Positions 16,689 through 26,649 are shown, numbered from the stretch's first letter. The stretch is DNA of 64,000 nt from Aphanothece sacrum FPU1 (GCF_003864295.1 NZ_BDQK01000017.1:392398-456397); one strand, 5' to 3'. Made by a program: numbers and translations. The notes: generated by a model from the sequence alone, not told the origin.

Positions 16689-18092
16689 ATGAAATTATCA
16701 CCAATTAAGATAATCGGGGTTAAACCGCTTCTGTGGGTGGCGATCGCGGTAACTCTAGCCATTTTTCTACTAAACTTCTATTTAGTAGGCTTTGGGGTTT
16801 ATGGGGATGGCATTGGTTACTATACTCCCCTGCGTTCTCTGATTTTTGACGGAGATCTCAAAATTTCTAACGAATACGAATATCTCTCCCATTCTGCCTC
16901 TAACTTTGGTGGAGGTGTTCGGGTAGATAAAGGCATTCCAGACTATAGTAAATATACCTTGGGCATGGGCTTAGTCCTCTCTCCCTTTTTTGCATTAGGA
17001 CACCTAGTCACCTTAATGTTAAAGACCCTGGGCTTAAATGTTGTCCCTAATGGACTATCTTGGCCTTACGAATTATTTTACTGTCTTGGTAGTATTGGAT
17101 TAGGAATCGCTGGCTTAATTATCTGTTATAAAGGGGCCCGATTATTTTTTAGTCAAACCCCATCCGTTTTAGGAGTAGCTGGAGTTTGGTTTGCTTCTCC
17201 CCTCACCTTTTATTTATCAATAGAATCATCCATGTCTCATGGAGTCTCTCAATTTCTGATTTCTCTATTTCTCTATATTTGTATCGCTACTCCTTGGATA
17301 AAACAACGCCGTCAACAAATTTTATTAGGACTATTATTAGGCTTAGGCGCATTAGTTAGACCTCAAGACGTTTTATTTATGAGCGTCCCCATTTTGATGA
17401 TTCTAGCCACTATAATCACTGATTGGCGCAAAACTGATCATTCCGATACTAAATCTACTTTAAAGCCCTATCAAATAGCGCTCGCCTATGGTCTACCCTT
17501 AGTTATTATTGCCTTAGTTACAGGTTTAATGCAAATTCCTCAACTTCTGATTTATCAGTGGCAATTTGGCAGTTTTTTTAATATACCTTATTTACAGGAA
17601 GGGGCAGCCGAGGGCTATCAGGCAAGTTTTCATTGGGTCAACCCCGCCATCTTAAATGTCCTGTTTTCAGGCTTTCATGGACTATTTTCCTGGCATCCCT
17701 TATTATTTTTAGCTATTATTGGCTTAATTTTGGTAAGAAAACGGTTTCCTACCCTGGTCTGGATTCTTTTTATTGCCTTTGCGTTACAAGTATACTTAGT
17801 CGCTGCTTGGTGGTGTTGGTGGCAAGGATCAAGTTTTGGTGGCAGAATGTTTGCTAATTGCAGCTTTATTTTTGTTTGGGGATTAGCTGCTTTATGGGAT
17901 TATTTCCCCTCCCATCCCTGGAAAATCGTAGGAATAGTCACCACCGTGTTTTTTATGGGCTGGAACGCCCTGTTGGTCTTACAATATGAATCAGCCATGA
18001 TTCCCTCAGAAGCACCCGTTACTATGGGGCAGATTGTGCAGAATCAACTGTTTGTCATTCCTTACTTTATCAACCATCTGCTTAAGCGGTGA
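16689..18092 (+). CDS. Polytopic membrane protein, glycosyltransferase-like
   Basis: The 467-residue protein has roughly ten hydrophobic helices and an extracytoplasmic first loop (GVYGDGIGYYTPLRSLIFDGDL) with acidic residues like those of GT-C fold mannosyl/arabinosyl transferases. HGVSQFLISLFLYI and GLGALVRPQDVLF also fit that group. No nearby glycan genes give a substrate. It ends 78 bases before psbT. The GT-C call rests on topology and loop pattern, not on a decisive motif. Confidence 0.6.
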   Translation: MKLSPIKIIGVKPLLWVAIAVTLAIFLLNFYLVGFGVYGDGIGYYTPLRSLIFDGDLKISNEYEYLSHSASNFGGGVRVDKGIPDYSKYTLGMGLVLSPFFALGHLVTLMLKTLGLNVVPNGLSWPYELFYCLGSIGLGIAGLIICYKGARLFFSQTPSVLGVAGVWFASPLTFYLSIESSMSHGVSQFLISLFLYICIATPWIKQRRQQILLGLLLGLGALVRPQDVLFMSVPILMILATIITDWRKTDHSDTKSTLKPYQIALAYGLPLVIIALVTGLMQIPQLLIYQWQFGSFFNIPYLQEGAAEGYQASFHWVNPAILNVLFSGFHGLFSWHPLLFLAIIGLILVRKRFPTLVWILFIAFALQVYLVAAWWCWWQGSSFGGRMFANCSFIFVWGLAALWDYFPSHPWKIVGIVTTVFFMGWNALLVLQYESAMIPSEAPVTMGQIVQNQLFVIPYFINHLLKR

Positions 18093-18169
18093 ACTAATAA
18101 AAATAAGCTGATATTTATGGCTTTTTTTTGATAGACTAGGTATGCAAGCAATTTTAGGAAATTATTAAG

Positions 18170-18265
18170 ATGGAAAGCGTTGCTTATATTCTTATATTGA
18201 CCATGATGATAGCCGTATTGTTTTTTGCGATCGCGTTTCGGGAACCTCCTCGCATCCAAAAGTAA
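18170..18265 (+). CDS. psbT: Photosystem II protein T
   Basis: This 31-codon gene encodes MESVAYILILTMMIAVLFFA followed by IAFREPPRIQK, the full PsbT sequence pattern: one thylakoid-membrane helix and a short basic stromal tail. PsbT sits at the PSII dimer interface next to CP47 and D1 and helps stabilise the acceptor side and repair. In many cyanobacteria and plastids it follows psbB; here the upstream gene is a membrane glycosyltransferase-like gene instead. A HIP1-like GCGATCGC lies within the coding sequence. Confidence 0.95.
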   Translation: MESVAYILILTMMIAVLFFAIAFREPPRIQK

Positions 18266-18309
18266 ATTTAGGTTATCCATACTAAAGTTAACCCCCTTAA
18301 AAATTTTAT

Positions 18310-18378
18310 CTGAGCCGATTTTACCGAATCTTGATTTAGCTTTGTCTAGATAAAGATTAAGGGCGGCTCAGTATATTC
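18310..18378 (+). terminator. Stem-loop between psbT and nrdR
   Basis: CTGAGCCG (18310-18317) pairs with CGGCTCAG (18364-18371), and inside AATCTT pairs with AAGATT. A U-rich stretch (TATATTCTTTTTT) follows. This may end the psbT transcript or be a leader structure of nrdR. Confidence 0.5.
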
Positions 18379-18461
18379 TTTTTTGATCCGAATCTCAGGC
18401 TTGTGTTGAAAACCGTTTGTGACTTTCTCACGCTTAATTTTTCCTTGCCACGGACAGTCTT

Positions 18462-18986
18462 ATGCAATGCCCCTACTGTCATTATACCAATAGTCGTGTT
18501 CTAGAATCCCGTTCTTCAGAAGGGGGACAAAGTATTCGTCGTCGTCGGGAATGTTTGAACTGTAAACACCGCTTTACGACTTATGAACGTATTGAATTTG
18601 TGTCTATTACCGTTATCAAACACGATGGCAAAAAAGAATCTTTTGACTCTTCTAAATTATTGCGAGGAATGGTAAGAGCTTGTGAAAAAACAGGTATTTC
18701 TCATCAACGTATCGAAACTATTGTCGATGATATTGAAGCCCATTTACAACAACGTCCCCAAAGAGAAGTAAGCAGTCAAGAGATAGGAGAGTTGGTACTA
18801 GAATATTTACGAGATGAAAACGAAGTGGCTTATATTCGCTTTGCTTCCGTTTATGGTAGATTTCAAGGGATTAAGGATTTTGTGGCTACCCTTAACCAGT
18901 TACAACAAGATAGACTTGCAGCGACTCCTTCACCTTGGACAGAGCCTTTGGTTGACTCGGCCCCTGCTTTGTCTAGGAGCGAATAA
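18462..18986 (+). CDS. nrdR: Transcriptional repressor NrdR
   Basis: The 174-residue protein has an N-terminal zinc ribbon ([17 protein letters not shown] and CLNCKHRF) and an ATP-cone domain ([20 protein letters not shown]). NrdR represses ribonucleotide reductase genes according to ATP/dATP level. The C-terminal 20 residues ([20 protein letters not shown]) extend past the conserved core, as in other cyanobacteria. It follows psbT by about 200 bases, with a stem-loop between. Confidence 0.95.
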   Translation: MQCPYCHYTNSRVLESRSSEGGQSIRRRRECLNCKHRFTTYERIEFVSITVIKHDGKKESFDSSKLLRGMVRACEKTGISHQRIETIVDDIEAHLQQRPQREVSSQEIGELVLEYLRDENEVAYIRFASVYGRFQGIKDFVATLNQLQQDRLAATPSPWTEPLVDSAPALSRSE

Positions 18987-19051
18987 TCCATACCCACCAT
19001 CTTAAGTATTGTAGCTGATTATACATTTTATACCAAGATGTCGGGAGAGCC

Positions 19052-19192
19052 AGCCTTATCCTATAAAAACGAAGTCCGACGAGCGCGGACTTATTTGTAG
19101 GTTGCGTAGGCAACCTTTGTTTGTATAGCTTAACTCTTGAGAGTTAAAGTCTCTTATTGGTAATAATTTAGCATAACTTGTCCGGTAGAACC
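19052..19192. repeat. Family A repeat, copy with intact right end
   Basis: It starts AGCCTTATCCTATAAAAACG and ends TAGCATAACTTGTCCGGTAG plus AACC, the inverted complement of the left ends at 2074 and 35766. Internal hairpins are AAGTCCGACGAGCGCGGACTT, GGTTGCGTAGGCAACC and AACTCTTGAGAGTT. After it, 19205-19275 holds another palindrome with arms GTGGGTTACGACGCG and CGCGTCTAACCCAC. No gene is seen in 18987-19296. Confidence 0.8.
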
Positions 19193-19296
19193 CAATCTTT
19201 AAGATGGTGGGTTACGACGCGTCCTAAATCTTATTAGTTTTCCGGTCAAAATTGTTGCCGCGTCTAACCCACCCTACGAATCATAAGCTTTACTTA

Positions 19297-20130
19297 TTAA
19301 ATTATAGATGTTTCATTAAGAAATAGGTCTGTTGAAGGGGTTCGCCATAACTTTTCTAATTCATTAGCGGGCATAGTTAGATATAAAATATCCCCAGATT
19401 GTAGAACAATTTCTAACAAATCCCAACTATGAATATTCTGTTGTTGTCTTTCTAAATAAAGAGGAACAAAATTTCCATTCATTGCTGCTTGTGGTAATTT
19501 TTGTCCACACAAAGGATGATTTGGTGTAATGAGAGTAGCTAAAGCAACCCATAACAAATCATCAGTGATGCCATTCCCTAAAATTCTACCGCCAAGAGCG
19601 GCAGCAGCAAAGGAAGGAGTAGCTAATTCTGCGGGACATAAGACAGTTTCAAAGTCAAAAACCTCTTGTACTGACCTAGCAAATTGAGCTTCATGAGAAC
19701 GTAATACAACCGAAATATTCGGAGCGATCGCTTTATTGCCTAATGCTGCAAAAGAAAAAATCGGGGCCGCTAGGGCCGCAACACTCATACTTACGTGATC
19801 TGGTAAAGTTTGATCGAGTCTTTCCCCTAAAGTATTGTTAAATAAACGATTAATAATGCGAATATGGGGATTAAGTAACCTTGCTTGGGTTAAGACCCCC
19901 AAATTCACGGCATCGTCATGACTTGCTAATACGAGGGTCTGTGCATGATGAATACCAGCTTTTGCCAAAGTTACTGGCGATCGCAATTCACCGACAATAA
20001 TTTGGGGTTCTTCTTGTCCTAAGATGGGGCGATCACTGATTCCAACAACTGATGCACCCTGTCGTCTCAATAAGCTAAAAATCTGATAGCCAGTTCGGCC
20101 TAAACCGCAGACAATAATTCTAGGTTTCAT
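19297..20130 (-). CDS. TrkA-N domain protein (potassium-channel regulatory type)
   Basis: The 277-residue soluble protein starts MKPRIIVCGLGRTGYQIFSL, the NAD-binding RCK/TrkA-N fold, with the acidic switch replaced by GISDRP. Residues 55-75 (AGIHHAQTLVLASHDDAVN) continue that fold. The C-terminal part (PLYLERQQQNIHSWDLLEI) resembles a TrkA-C ligand domain. No membrane channel segment is present, so it is probably a cytosolic gating subunit for a K+ channel or transporter encoded elsewhere, or a stand-alone nucleotide sensor. Confidence 0.72.
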   Translation of the reverse strand: MKPRIIVCGLGRTGYQIFSLLRRQGASVVGISDRPILGQEEPQIIVGELRSPVTLAKAGIHHAQTLVLASHDDAVNLGVLTQARLLNPHIRIINRLFNNTLGERLDQTLPDHVSMSVAALAAPIFSFAALGNKAIAPNISVVLRSHEAQFARSVQEVFDFETVLCPAELATPSFAAAALGGRILGNGITDDLLWVALATLITPNHPLCGQKLPQAAMNGNFVPLYLERQQQNIHSWDLLEIVLQSGDILYLTMPANELEKLWRTPSTDLFLNETSII

Positions 20131-20264
20131 GAAATGGCACGATGATAAAAAATTAAATCAAATTAAGTTTTAATCATCCATTATTATCTATAATCGTGAT
20201 AATAATCTGTAGCTATTTACACTACTTTAATGATTTATTTTTTGTCATGTCAATAGTAGTTAGC

Positions 20265-20804
20265 TTAAGGAAAGCGATCGCTATGTTGATAGAATCTTAA
20301 TCTACCTGGGCCAAGATATAATCCTTGAGGTTTTTCTCCTGTAGGATAAGCAGTGATTCCGAAGAGATAAACGCCTCCAATTTCAGGATTTATTTTAGGT
20401 TTAAGTCCTACGGTTATTGTGTTCCCTGGAGGCACAGGAGGATCTAAAATAATGGTAATCTCATTAGTATCTAAATTTTGTTTAGCTTTAGCAACTGTTA
20501 GAGAATTACCTCGGTTAAGGGGAGTTCCTTCAAAGGCCAATGTTTCTGTTAAATCATAACTAATAATTTCTGCTCCTTGACTTTGTTTAATGGTCAATTT
20601 TTGCAGAGATTCTCCTACATTCTTAGGTAATTCAATGGTAACATAATAATTAGCCCCCCAGGCTCTAATACTACTTAATGTAGTCACCATATCAATGAGG
20701 CGTGGAGATTTATTAAAAATAGTGATTCCATTACCCAACTCAACAGCTAATATTGGACTAGCACAAATAAGCAAAATACTGGTAATTTCTAATAATTTTT
20801 TCAT
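20265..20804 (-). CDS. DUF2808 exported protein
   Basis: The 179-residue protein begins with a signal peptide (MKKLLEITSILLICASPILA). The mature part (SPRLIDMVTTLSSIRAWGA, ANYYVTIELPKNVGESLQKL, ending LYLGPGRLRFY) is the pattern of DUF2808 proteins, which are common in cyanobacteria and predicted to be periplasmic or outer-membrane associated beta-rich proteins. The function is unknown. It lies between a TrkA-type gene and pnp, and family A repeat DNA fills the gap to pnp. Confidence 0.8.
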   Translation of the reverse strand: MKKLLEITSILLICASPILAVELGNGITIFNKSPRLIDMVTTLSSIRAWGANYYVTIELPKNVGESLQKLTIKQSQGAEIISYDLTETLAFEGTPLNRGNSLTVAKAKQNLDTNEITIILDPPVPPGNTITVGLKPKINPEIGGVYLFGITAYPTGEKPQGLYLGPGRLRFYQHSDRFP

Positions 20805-20842
20805 AAAAGATTGAGCCAGAACATGAATATAAGGGTAATATA

Positions 20843-21032
20843 GGTTCTACCGGACAAACTATGCTAAACTAACAATTAATAAAAGGCTAAAGCCTTATCC
20901 TATAAAAACGAAGTCCACCTTCGTGGACATCCATTATAGGTTGGGTAGGCAACCTTTGTTTATATAGCTTAACTATGAACGAGTTAAGGTCTTTTATTTG
21001 TGATGATTTAGCATAACTTGTCCGGTAGAACC
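20843..21032. repeat. Family A repeat, full-length copy with both ends
   Basis: This 190-base copy has near-perfect inverted ends, GGTTCTACCGGACAAACTAT and, at the right, the complement of GGTTCTACCGGACAAGTTAT. Interior hairpins are GGCTAAAGCC, AAGTCCACCTTCGTGGACAT and GGTTGGGTAGGCAACC, followed by TTTGTTT. It is the best example for defining the family's ends and is as long as copy 2074-2263. Confidence 0.9.
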
Positions 21033-21108
21033 AAAAGCTTTAATAAAATTAACGGTTCAAAGTTCATTAAATAAATAATGAACCATGAACCAAAAACGAA
21101 GTGACTAA

Positions 21109-23265
21109 TTAAACAGGAGTTACGGCTTTCCGGGCGGCGGCAGCCTCATCAGGATGTATTCCTAAACGAGTTAAATTAAGACGACCTTTAGCGTCAATTT
21201 CGCGCACTTTGACGATAACTTCATCGCCTACGGCCACCTCATCTTCGACCTTACCGACTCGTCCCTCGGCTAATTGAGAAATATGGATCATTCCCTCTTT
21301 TCCGGGAAGAACTTCCACAAAAGCCCCAATTTGGATAATACGGGTCACTCGGCCCATATATACTTCTCCTTCATTGAGTTTGCGGGTCATATTGTAGATA
21401 ATTTGTTTAGCTTTTTCCGCTTTTTCAGCTTCAATAGCGGCGATAGTTACCGTACCATCATCCCCAATATCAATCTTAGATCCGGTTTGCTCTGTAATAC
21501 CCTTAATGGTCTTACCACCAGGCCCAATGACTAATCCAATCATATCAGGATCGATCTTCATGGTCAGTAAACGAGGAGCATAAGCAGATAATTGAACACG
21601 AGGTTCAGGGAGAGTCGCCAGCATTTTATCTAGAATATGTAAACGGGCCGGTAATGCTTGCTGGATGGCTTGAGCAACCACTTCCATGGGTAAACCCGTT
21701 ATTTTCATATCCATTTGTAGGGCCGTGATACCGCTATCGGTTCCTGCGACTTTGAAGTCCATATCTCCTAAAAAGTCTTCAATTCCTTGAATATCAGTCA
21801 GGATACGCACTTCATCCCCTTCTTTAATCAAACCCATAGCCGCCCCACTAACAGGCTTAACAATGGGAACTCCCGCATCCATTAAAGCTAAGGTTGAGCC
21901 ACAAACTGACCCCATAGAAGTTGAACCATTAGAAGACAATACCTCTGATACCACCCGCAACACATAAGGAAACTCACTTTGAGGGGGTAAAATCGGTAAA
22001 ATCGCCCGTTCGGCTAAGGCCCCGTGACCAATTTCGCGCCGTCCAGGAGAACGCATGGGACGAGTTTCTCCCACGGAAAAAGGCGGAAAATTGTAGTGAT
22101 GGAGGTAACGTTTTTCGTCTTCAGGGTGCAGATCATCCCCCAAGTCTTGAGCATCTCCGGGAGTTCCCAAAGTTGCTAAGGAAAGCACTTGAGTTAGACC
22201 CCTGTTAAATAATGCGCTACCATGAACTCGTGGGGGTAACAAACCCACTCGACAGGAAATAGGGCGCACTTCGTCAAGTTTTCGTCCATCAACACGAACT
22301 CCCTCATTAACAATTTGAGAGCGCATTAACTGTTTGGTTAAATCTTTGTAAAGATTGCTGACCACTTTAGAACTTTGGCTGGCCGCTACTTTAACTGGAT
22401 CTTCCTCTGGAAGTTCAGCGATCACATTGGTGATGGTCGTTTCTTTGATCTCATCTAGAAGTTTATCTCGGCCCGTTTTATCGAGATCGTATTGTACCAG
22501 AACTTTTTTAATGGATTCTGAAGACTGTTGTCGTAAGAAGCTTTCGAGAGCTTCATCGACGGCTGGAGGTTCGGCAGTTGCTAATTCAAGGCCTAACTCT
22601 TGCATGATCTCTGACTGGGCTTTAATTAAGTCCCGAACCGCCTCATAACCAAAGTCAATCGCTTCAATGATATCTTGTTCTGGGAGTTGATTGGCACCTG
22701 CTTCTATCATCACCACCCCGTCAGGAGTGCCAGCCACCACCAAGTCTAAATCTCCGGTGTTGATTTCTTTGTAGGTGGGGTTAATAATAAAATCATCTCC
22801 GACTAAACCCACTCTTACCGCAGCCATGGGGCCAAAAAAGGGTATTTGCGCCTGAATGACCGCAATAGAAGCCCCTGTTACCGCTAAAACATCGGGAGGC
22901 ACTTCTTCATCCATCGACAGAGTAGTCGCAATCACTTGAATATCATCCCGTAACCAGTGAGGAAACAAGGGACGTAAGGGACGATCAATTAAACGACTGA
23001 TAAGAATAGCTTTTTCTGGAGGACGACCTTCACGCCGTAAAAATCCTCCTGGAATACGCCCGGCCGCATAAAGTCTCTCTTCATAATCAACTGTCAAGGG
23101 CAGAAAATCAATTCCCTCTCTCCCTTTTGCTCGTGTTGCTGTCACCAAAACTGCCGTATCTCCGGATCTGATTAAAACTGCTCCCCCTGATTGTGGGGCA
23201 AGCAGTCCTAGTTTTAGTGCAATATCCCGTCCGTCAAAGGATATTGATTTGTCAAACTCTTGCAT
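21109..23265 (-). CDS. pnp: Polyribonucleotide nucleotidyltransferase
   Basis: From ATG 23265 ([20 protein letters not shown]) the enzyme is 718 residues, the usual cyanobacterial length; AAGGA lies about 12 bases upstream, and the 18 codons further up are basic and low-complexity. Two RNase PH domains ([33 protein letters not shown]), a KH domain ([14 protein letters not shown]) and an S1 domain ([21 protein letters not shown]) are in order. PNPase degrades RNA phosphorolytically from the 3' end and, in cyanobacteria, also adds tails. A three-unit 22-base repeat lies upstream at 23402. Confidence 0.97.
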   Translation of the reverse strand: MQEFDKSISFDGRDIALKLGLLAPQSGGAVLIRSGDTAVLVTATRAKGREGIDFLPLTVDYEERLYAAGRIPGGFLRREGRPPEKAILISRLIDRPLRPLFPHWLRDDIQVIATTLSMDEEVPPDVLAVTGASIAVIQAQIPFFGPMAAVRVGLVGDDFIINPTYKEINTGDLDLVVAGTPDGVVMIEAGANQLPEQDIIEAIDFGYEAVRDLIKAQSEIMQELGLELATAEPPAVDEALESFLRQQSSESIKKVLVQYDLDKTGRDKLLDEIKETTITNVIAELPEEDPVKVAASQSSKVVSNLYKDLTKQLMRSQIVNEGVRVDGRKLDEVRPISCRVGLLPPRVHGSALFNRGLTQVLSLATLGTPGDAQDLGDDLHPEDEKRYLHHYNFPPFSVGETRPMRSPGRREIGHGALAERAILPILPPQSEFPYVLRVVSEVLSSNGSTSMGSVCGSTLALMDAGVPIVKPVSGAAMGLIKEGDEVRILTDIQGIEDFLGDMDFKVAGTDSGITALQMDMKITGLPMEVVAQAIQQALPARLHILDKMLATLPEPRVQLSAYAPRLLTMKIDPDMIGLVIGPGGKTIKGITEQTGSKIDIGDDGTVTIAAIEAEKAEKAKQIIYNMTRKLNEGEVYMGRVTRIIQIGAFVEVLPGKEGMIHISQLAEGRVGKVEDEVAVGDEVIVKVREIDAKGRLNLTRLGIHPDEAAAARKAVTPV

Positions 23266-23401
23266 GTAGCGTTGGTTCCTTTTTTTATCACGTTTCTTCT
23301 TCTGTGGCAATCGTAACATTTTTTAGGCTATCTAGTTCTGCTTTCTCCCCTACACCTCGTACGGGCTGGTTTTTCACGTTATATTTCAAAGCATATCAAA
23401 G

Positions 23402-23465
23402 TTTTTAAAAAATATATACTGGTTTTTTAAAAAATATATACTGGTTTTTCAAAAATTTATGCAGG
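23402..23465. repeat. Three-unit 22-base tandem repeat upstream of pnp
   Basis: TTTTTTAAAAAATATATACT plus GG occurs twice almost exactly (23402-23422, 23423-23444) with a third diverged unit (23445-23465). It lies in the divergent region between pnp and the phytochelatin-synthase-like gene; the rest of 23266-23568 has one HIP1 site and no gene. It could affect either promoter. Confidence 0.8.
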
Positions 23466-23568
23466 TTTAAGAATGCGATCGCTATTCTATAAAACTCTAT
23501 AGTAGAAAGGCTGTTAACACATGAGTTATAATCATGAAAATAAATAGAAATTTATAGTGGTTATTATT

Positions 23569-24285
23569 ATGAGTCCCTTGATTTCACGAATTTTAATGAT
23601 CGGACTATGTTTTATTCCGAGTGAATTAATTGCTCAAACGTTACCCTTAACTCCTAACCTAATTAATTTTAATTCATCAGAAGGAGAAACTTTTCTGATT
23701 GAAAGTACAGCACGTCAAGATTATATTCCCTTAAGTATTCAGTTTGAAACCCAAGAAAACGGTGCTTTTTGTGGAGTAGCAAGCATGGTAATGGTACTCA
23801 ATGCTTTATCTATTCCTGCACCAAAAGCACCGGAATGGAGAAAATATAAACGTTTCACTCAAACCAATATTTTTGATAACCCAAAAACTCAAGAAGTGAT
23901 GACGAAAGACATCGTATCAAAACAGGGAATGACATTACAACAATTAGGACAATTATTAGCAAGTTATCCAATAAAAGTTGATATAAATTATGGCAGTGAA
24001 GTTACTTTAAAAGAATTTCGTCAGCGTCTTATTGATAATTTAAAACAACCGAATAATTTTGTTTTAGTTAACTATTTACGTTCTACTATGGGTCAAGAAA
24101 AAGGGGGACATATTTCACCAGTTGCAGCTTATCATCAACAAAGCGATCGCTTTCTTATTTTGGATGTATCCCGTTACAAATATCCTCCTGTATGGGTAAA
24201 AGCTGAAGACTTATGGCAAGCCATTAATACTAAAGATTCTGCTTCTGGTAAAACCAGAGGATTTGTCTTAGTCAGTGTTGAATAA
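23569..24285 (+). CDS. Phytochelatin synthase-like peptidase
   Basis: From ATG 23569 the protein is 238 residues and starts with a signal peptide (SRILMIGLCFIPSELIAQ). The papain-like phytochelatin synthase core is present, with catalytic Cys68 in NGAFCGVASMVMVLNAL, His181 in GGHISPVAAYH and Asp199 in FLILDVSRYKYPPVW. Bacterial members lack the plant C-terminal sensor domain and mainly cleave glycine from glutathione; synthesis of phytochelatins is weak or absent. The exported form would act on glutathione outside the cytosol. A GTG at 23557 in the same frame is a less likely start. Confidence 0.88.
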   Translation: MSPLISRILMIGLCFIPSELIAQTLPLTPNLINFNSSEGETFLIESTARQDYIPLSIQFETQENGAFCGVASMVMVLNALSIPAPKAPEWRKYKRFTQTNIFDNPKTQEVMTKDIVSKQGMTLQQLGQLLASYPIKVDINYGSEVTLKEFRQRLIDNLKQPNNFVLVNYLRSTMGQEKGGHISPVAAYHQQSDRFLILDVSRYKYPPVWVKAEDLWQAINTKDSASGKTRGFVLVSVE

Positions 24286-24312
24286 TTGACAATGGATAAT
24301 TGATAATGGGAC

Positions 24313-24400
24313 AATTCATAATTCATAATTCATAATTCATAATTCATAATTCATAATTCATAATTCATAATTCATAATTCATAATTCATAATTCATAATT
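24313..24400. repeat. Heptanucleotide tandem array (AATTCAT), about 12 units
   Basis: Twelve perfect 7-base units lie 28 bases before the metallophosphoesterase start. A shorter array in the opposite sense (ATTATGA) follows that gene at 25526-25553, so the gene is bracketed. Confidence 0.95.
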
Positions 24401-24428
24401 TATTTAAACTTTACTTTTTAAGACAAAT

Positions 24429-25523
24429 ATGAGTTATAATCGTCGTCAATTTTTAATTGTTACCGGAGGATTAATGGGGGCAGGAATGGCTACCTTAACC
24501 CATCAAGTTTTCAGTCGCAATAATAGTTTTAGCCCTCCCAAATCTCAGCCTATTTCATCTGAAAAACCTCTAATAAGTCAACCAGTTGCCGTTGCACCTG
24601 ATGGCTTATTTGCACCCGTAAAAGGAGATGTTAGAATTGTTGTTATTAGTGATCTTAATAGTCAATATGGATCAACCACTTATGAACCAGAAGTTGATCA
24701 AGCGATCGCTTTAATTCCTGACTGGAAACCCGACTTAGTATTATGTGGAGGAGACATGATTGCTGGACAAAAGAAATCTCTTACTAAAACACAAATACAA
24801 GCTATGTGGTCAGCCTTTGATAATCATATTACGGCCCCGTTAAGACAAGCAAAAATTCCCTTTGGGTTTACCATGGGAAATCATGATGCGTCAGGGGCAA
24901 TTAATCAAGGTAAATTTATCTTTGAGTCAGAGAGAGAATTAGCCTCAGCTTATTGGAATGAACCCACTCATAATCCTGGATTAAACTTTATTGATAAAGC
25001 CAATTTTCCCTTTTATTATACCTTCAAACAACAGGATATTTTTTATTTAGTGTGGGATAGTTCTACTAATATTATTTCTCCTGAACAATTAACTTGGGTT
25101 GAACGAAATTTAAACAGTCAAGAGGCACAAAAAGCTAAATTACGTCTAGCTATTGGTCATCTTCCGTTGTATCCAGTTGCAGTAGGAAGGGATAACGGCG
25201 GCAATTTTATGAATGAAGGAGAAACCTTGCAAAAATTATTAGAAAAGTATGACGTTCATACATATATAAGTGGTCATCATCATGCTTATTATCCAGGGAA
25301 AAAAGGTCAATTAGAATTACTTCATACTGGTGCATTAGGAGGAGGGCCCCGTAAACTTTTAAATAGTGATTTACCCCCTCGAAAAAGTTTAACTGTTGTC
25401 GATATTGTCTTAACTTCTGGAGGGACAATTTACACAACTTATGATATGCAAACTTTAAAAGTTATAGACATCAAAACCTTACCGAAATCCATTGGTAAAG
25501 TTTCGCGTAGAGATTTGCTATAA
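24429..25523 (+). CDS. Tat-exported metallophosphoesterase
   Basis: The 364-residue protein starts MSYNRRQFLIVTGGLMGAGM, a twin-arginine signal. The calcineurin-like metal-binding blocks follow in order: VVISDLNSQ, LVLCGGDMIAG, FTMGNHDASG, IGHLPLYP and TYISGHHHAYY. The enzyme should hydrolyse phosphate mono- or diesters in the periplasm using two metal ions; the substrate is unknown. In the first block DLN stands where many members have DxH, a small deviation in the metal site. It is bracketed by heptanucleotide arrays. Confidence 0.88.
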   Translation: MSYNRRQFLIVTGGLMGAGMATLTHQVFSRNNSFSPPKSQPISSEKPLISQPVAVAPDGLFAPVKGDVRIVVISDLNSQYGSTTYEPEVDQAIALIPDWKPDLVLCGGDMIAGQKKSLTKTQIQAMWSAFDNHITAPLRQAKIPFGFTMGNHDASGAINQGKFIFESERELASAYWNEPTHNPGLNFIDKANFPFYYTFKQQDIFYLVWDSSTNIISPEQLTWVERNLNSQEAQKAKLRLAIGHLPLYPVAVGRDNGGNFMNEGETLQKLLEKYDVHTYISGHHHAYYPGKKGQLELLHTGALGGGPRKLLNSDLPPRKSLTVVDIVLTSGGTIYTTYDMQTLKVIDIKTLPKSIGKVSRRDLL

Positions 25524-25853
25524 ATTATGAATTATGAATTATGAATTATGAATTATCAATTAGGTTCCTGTTAGTGCTTGAAAGCTTTGTATAATAATGG
25601 CTAAAGCCATCACTACGAACTTTTCTATTGTGACTTTTAATTCAGGGAATTGGTATTACTTACAAAGAAATTAGGTGAAGGATTTCTTCACCTGCTGGTT
25701 GATATTTCTAAAGAAAATGTTATGTTATGTTTTCTTTTTTTATATCAGTAGCCCAGGCAATTAGGACATTTTTAAAAGCTCAAACAAGGACGATGACAAA
25801 GGTTTGACTGTTGCCTACTGCCTTCTGCTATATCTTAAATTTATGCTAAAAAT
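25524..25853. other. Intergenic stretch with heptad array
   Basis: Four to five ATTATGA units (25526-25557) follow the metallophosphoesterase stop. A short palindrome ATGGCTAAAGCCAT is near 25598-25611 and a GGTGAAGGATTTCTTCACC hairpin near 25674-25692, which could end transcription. No gene is seen. Confidence 0.5.
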
Positions 25854-26045
25854 TTAATTATCGAGGGTCATTTCAGAAGATTTATTTAAAGGCAAAAATT
25901 CAGACTCTTGATTTTGCAAAGATTCTATCCATTCGTTAAGCAAATCATCCCCCCAAAGTGAAACCATACGAGTTAGATAATAACTATAATTATCTTCGGG
26001 AAAATTATCAATATTTGGATAAGCTAGGGTCAATAATTCTAACAT
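25854..26045 (-). CDS. Small hypothetical protein
   Basis: From ATG 26045 the frame encodes 63 residues (MLELLTLAYPNIDNFPEDNY ...). It is acidic, with WGDDLLNEWIESLQNQ forming a likely amphipathic helix. I do not recognise the family. It runs in the same direction as ebfC and murBC but downstream of them, across a palindromic repeat. Its composition looks coding, but it could be spurious. Confidence 0.45.
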   Translation of the reverse strand: MLELLTLAYPNIDNFPEDNYSYYLTRMVSLWGDDLLNEWIESLQNQESEFLPLNKSSEMTLDN

Positions 26046-26154
26046 GATTTTCAATCAGATTGTTATTTAGCATCGGATGTATCTAATATGCTTTATTAGT
26101 TCATCTTCTTCAGTGATGGAAATCCTATTTAAATCGTGATTTTAATCATAATGT

Positions 26155-26201
26155 GTAGGGGTCAAACACAGGCAAGATGCTTGTGCCACCTTGACCCCTA
26201 C
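26155..26201. repeat. Family E palindrome (GTAGGGGTCAA)
   Basis: Arms GTAGGGGTCAA and TTGACCCCTAC enclose an inner GGCAAGATGCTTGTGCC hairpin. Relatives lie at 37329-37356 and 38452-38500. It is just past the ebfC stop and could terminate that transcript. Confidence 0.8.
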
Positions 26202-26224
26202 CAATAGATTTAGAGTTTAGTCCC

Positions 26225-26554
26225 TTACATCCCAGGAAGATTTAAACCACTGGTGAGTTCTTCCATTTTTGAGCGCATGGTATCAGTAGACTCAACATAA
26301 GCAGCTTTCATCGCTTCTGTTACCAAATTAGCCAAAGACTCAGCACCTTTTTCTAAAGCTTCTGGGGCAATAGTAACGCCACGAGGTTCTTGGTTGCCAC
26401 TCATAACCACTTTGACCAGTCCATCCTCGCTACTACCCTCAATCTCCATTTGTTCTAATTCTTCTTGAAGTTTTTGCGCCCCAGCTTGAACCTGTTGCGC
26501 CTTTTGAAAAGCTTCTTGAAGTTCTTTAATTTTTCCTAATCCAAATCCTGCCAT
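26225..26554 (-). CDS. ebfC: YbaB/EbfC family nucleoid-associated protein
   Basis: The 109-residue protein has the family pattern: an N-terminal helix with coiled-coil character ([18 protein letters not shown]), a beta region ([18 protein letters not shown]) and a C-terminal helix ending [10 protein letters not shown]. These dimeric proteins bind DNA and affect nucleoid structure and gene expression. It lies downstream of murB in the same direction, 95 bases away, and could be read from the mur transcript. Confidence 0.92.
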   Translation of the reverse strand: MAGFGLGKIKELQEAFQKAQQVQAGAQKLQEELEQMEIEGSSEDGLVKVVMSGNQEPRGVTIAPEALEKGAESLANLVTEAMKAAYVESTDTMRSKMEELTSGLNLPGM

Positions 26555-26649
26555 AAGTCTTTAATGGTATTTTTAATGATAATTAACCAGAGTCTCACAA
26601 GAAGACTCCATTTGTTAATCTTAATCTTTCTTTGTCCTTTGTTACCATT

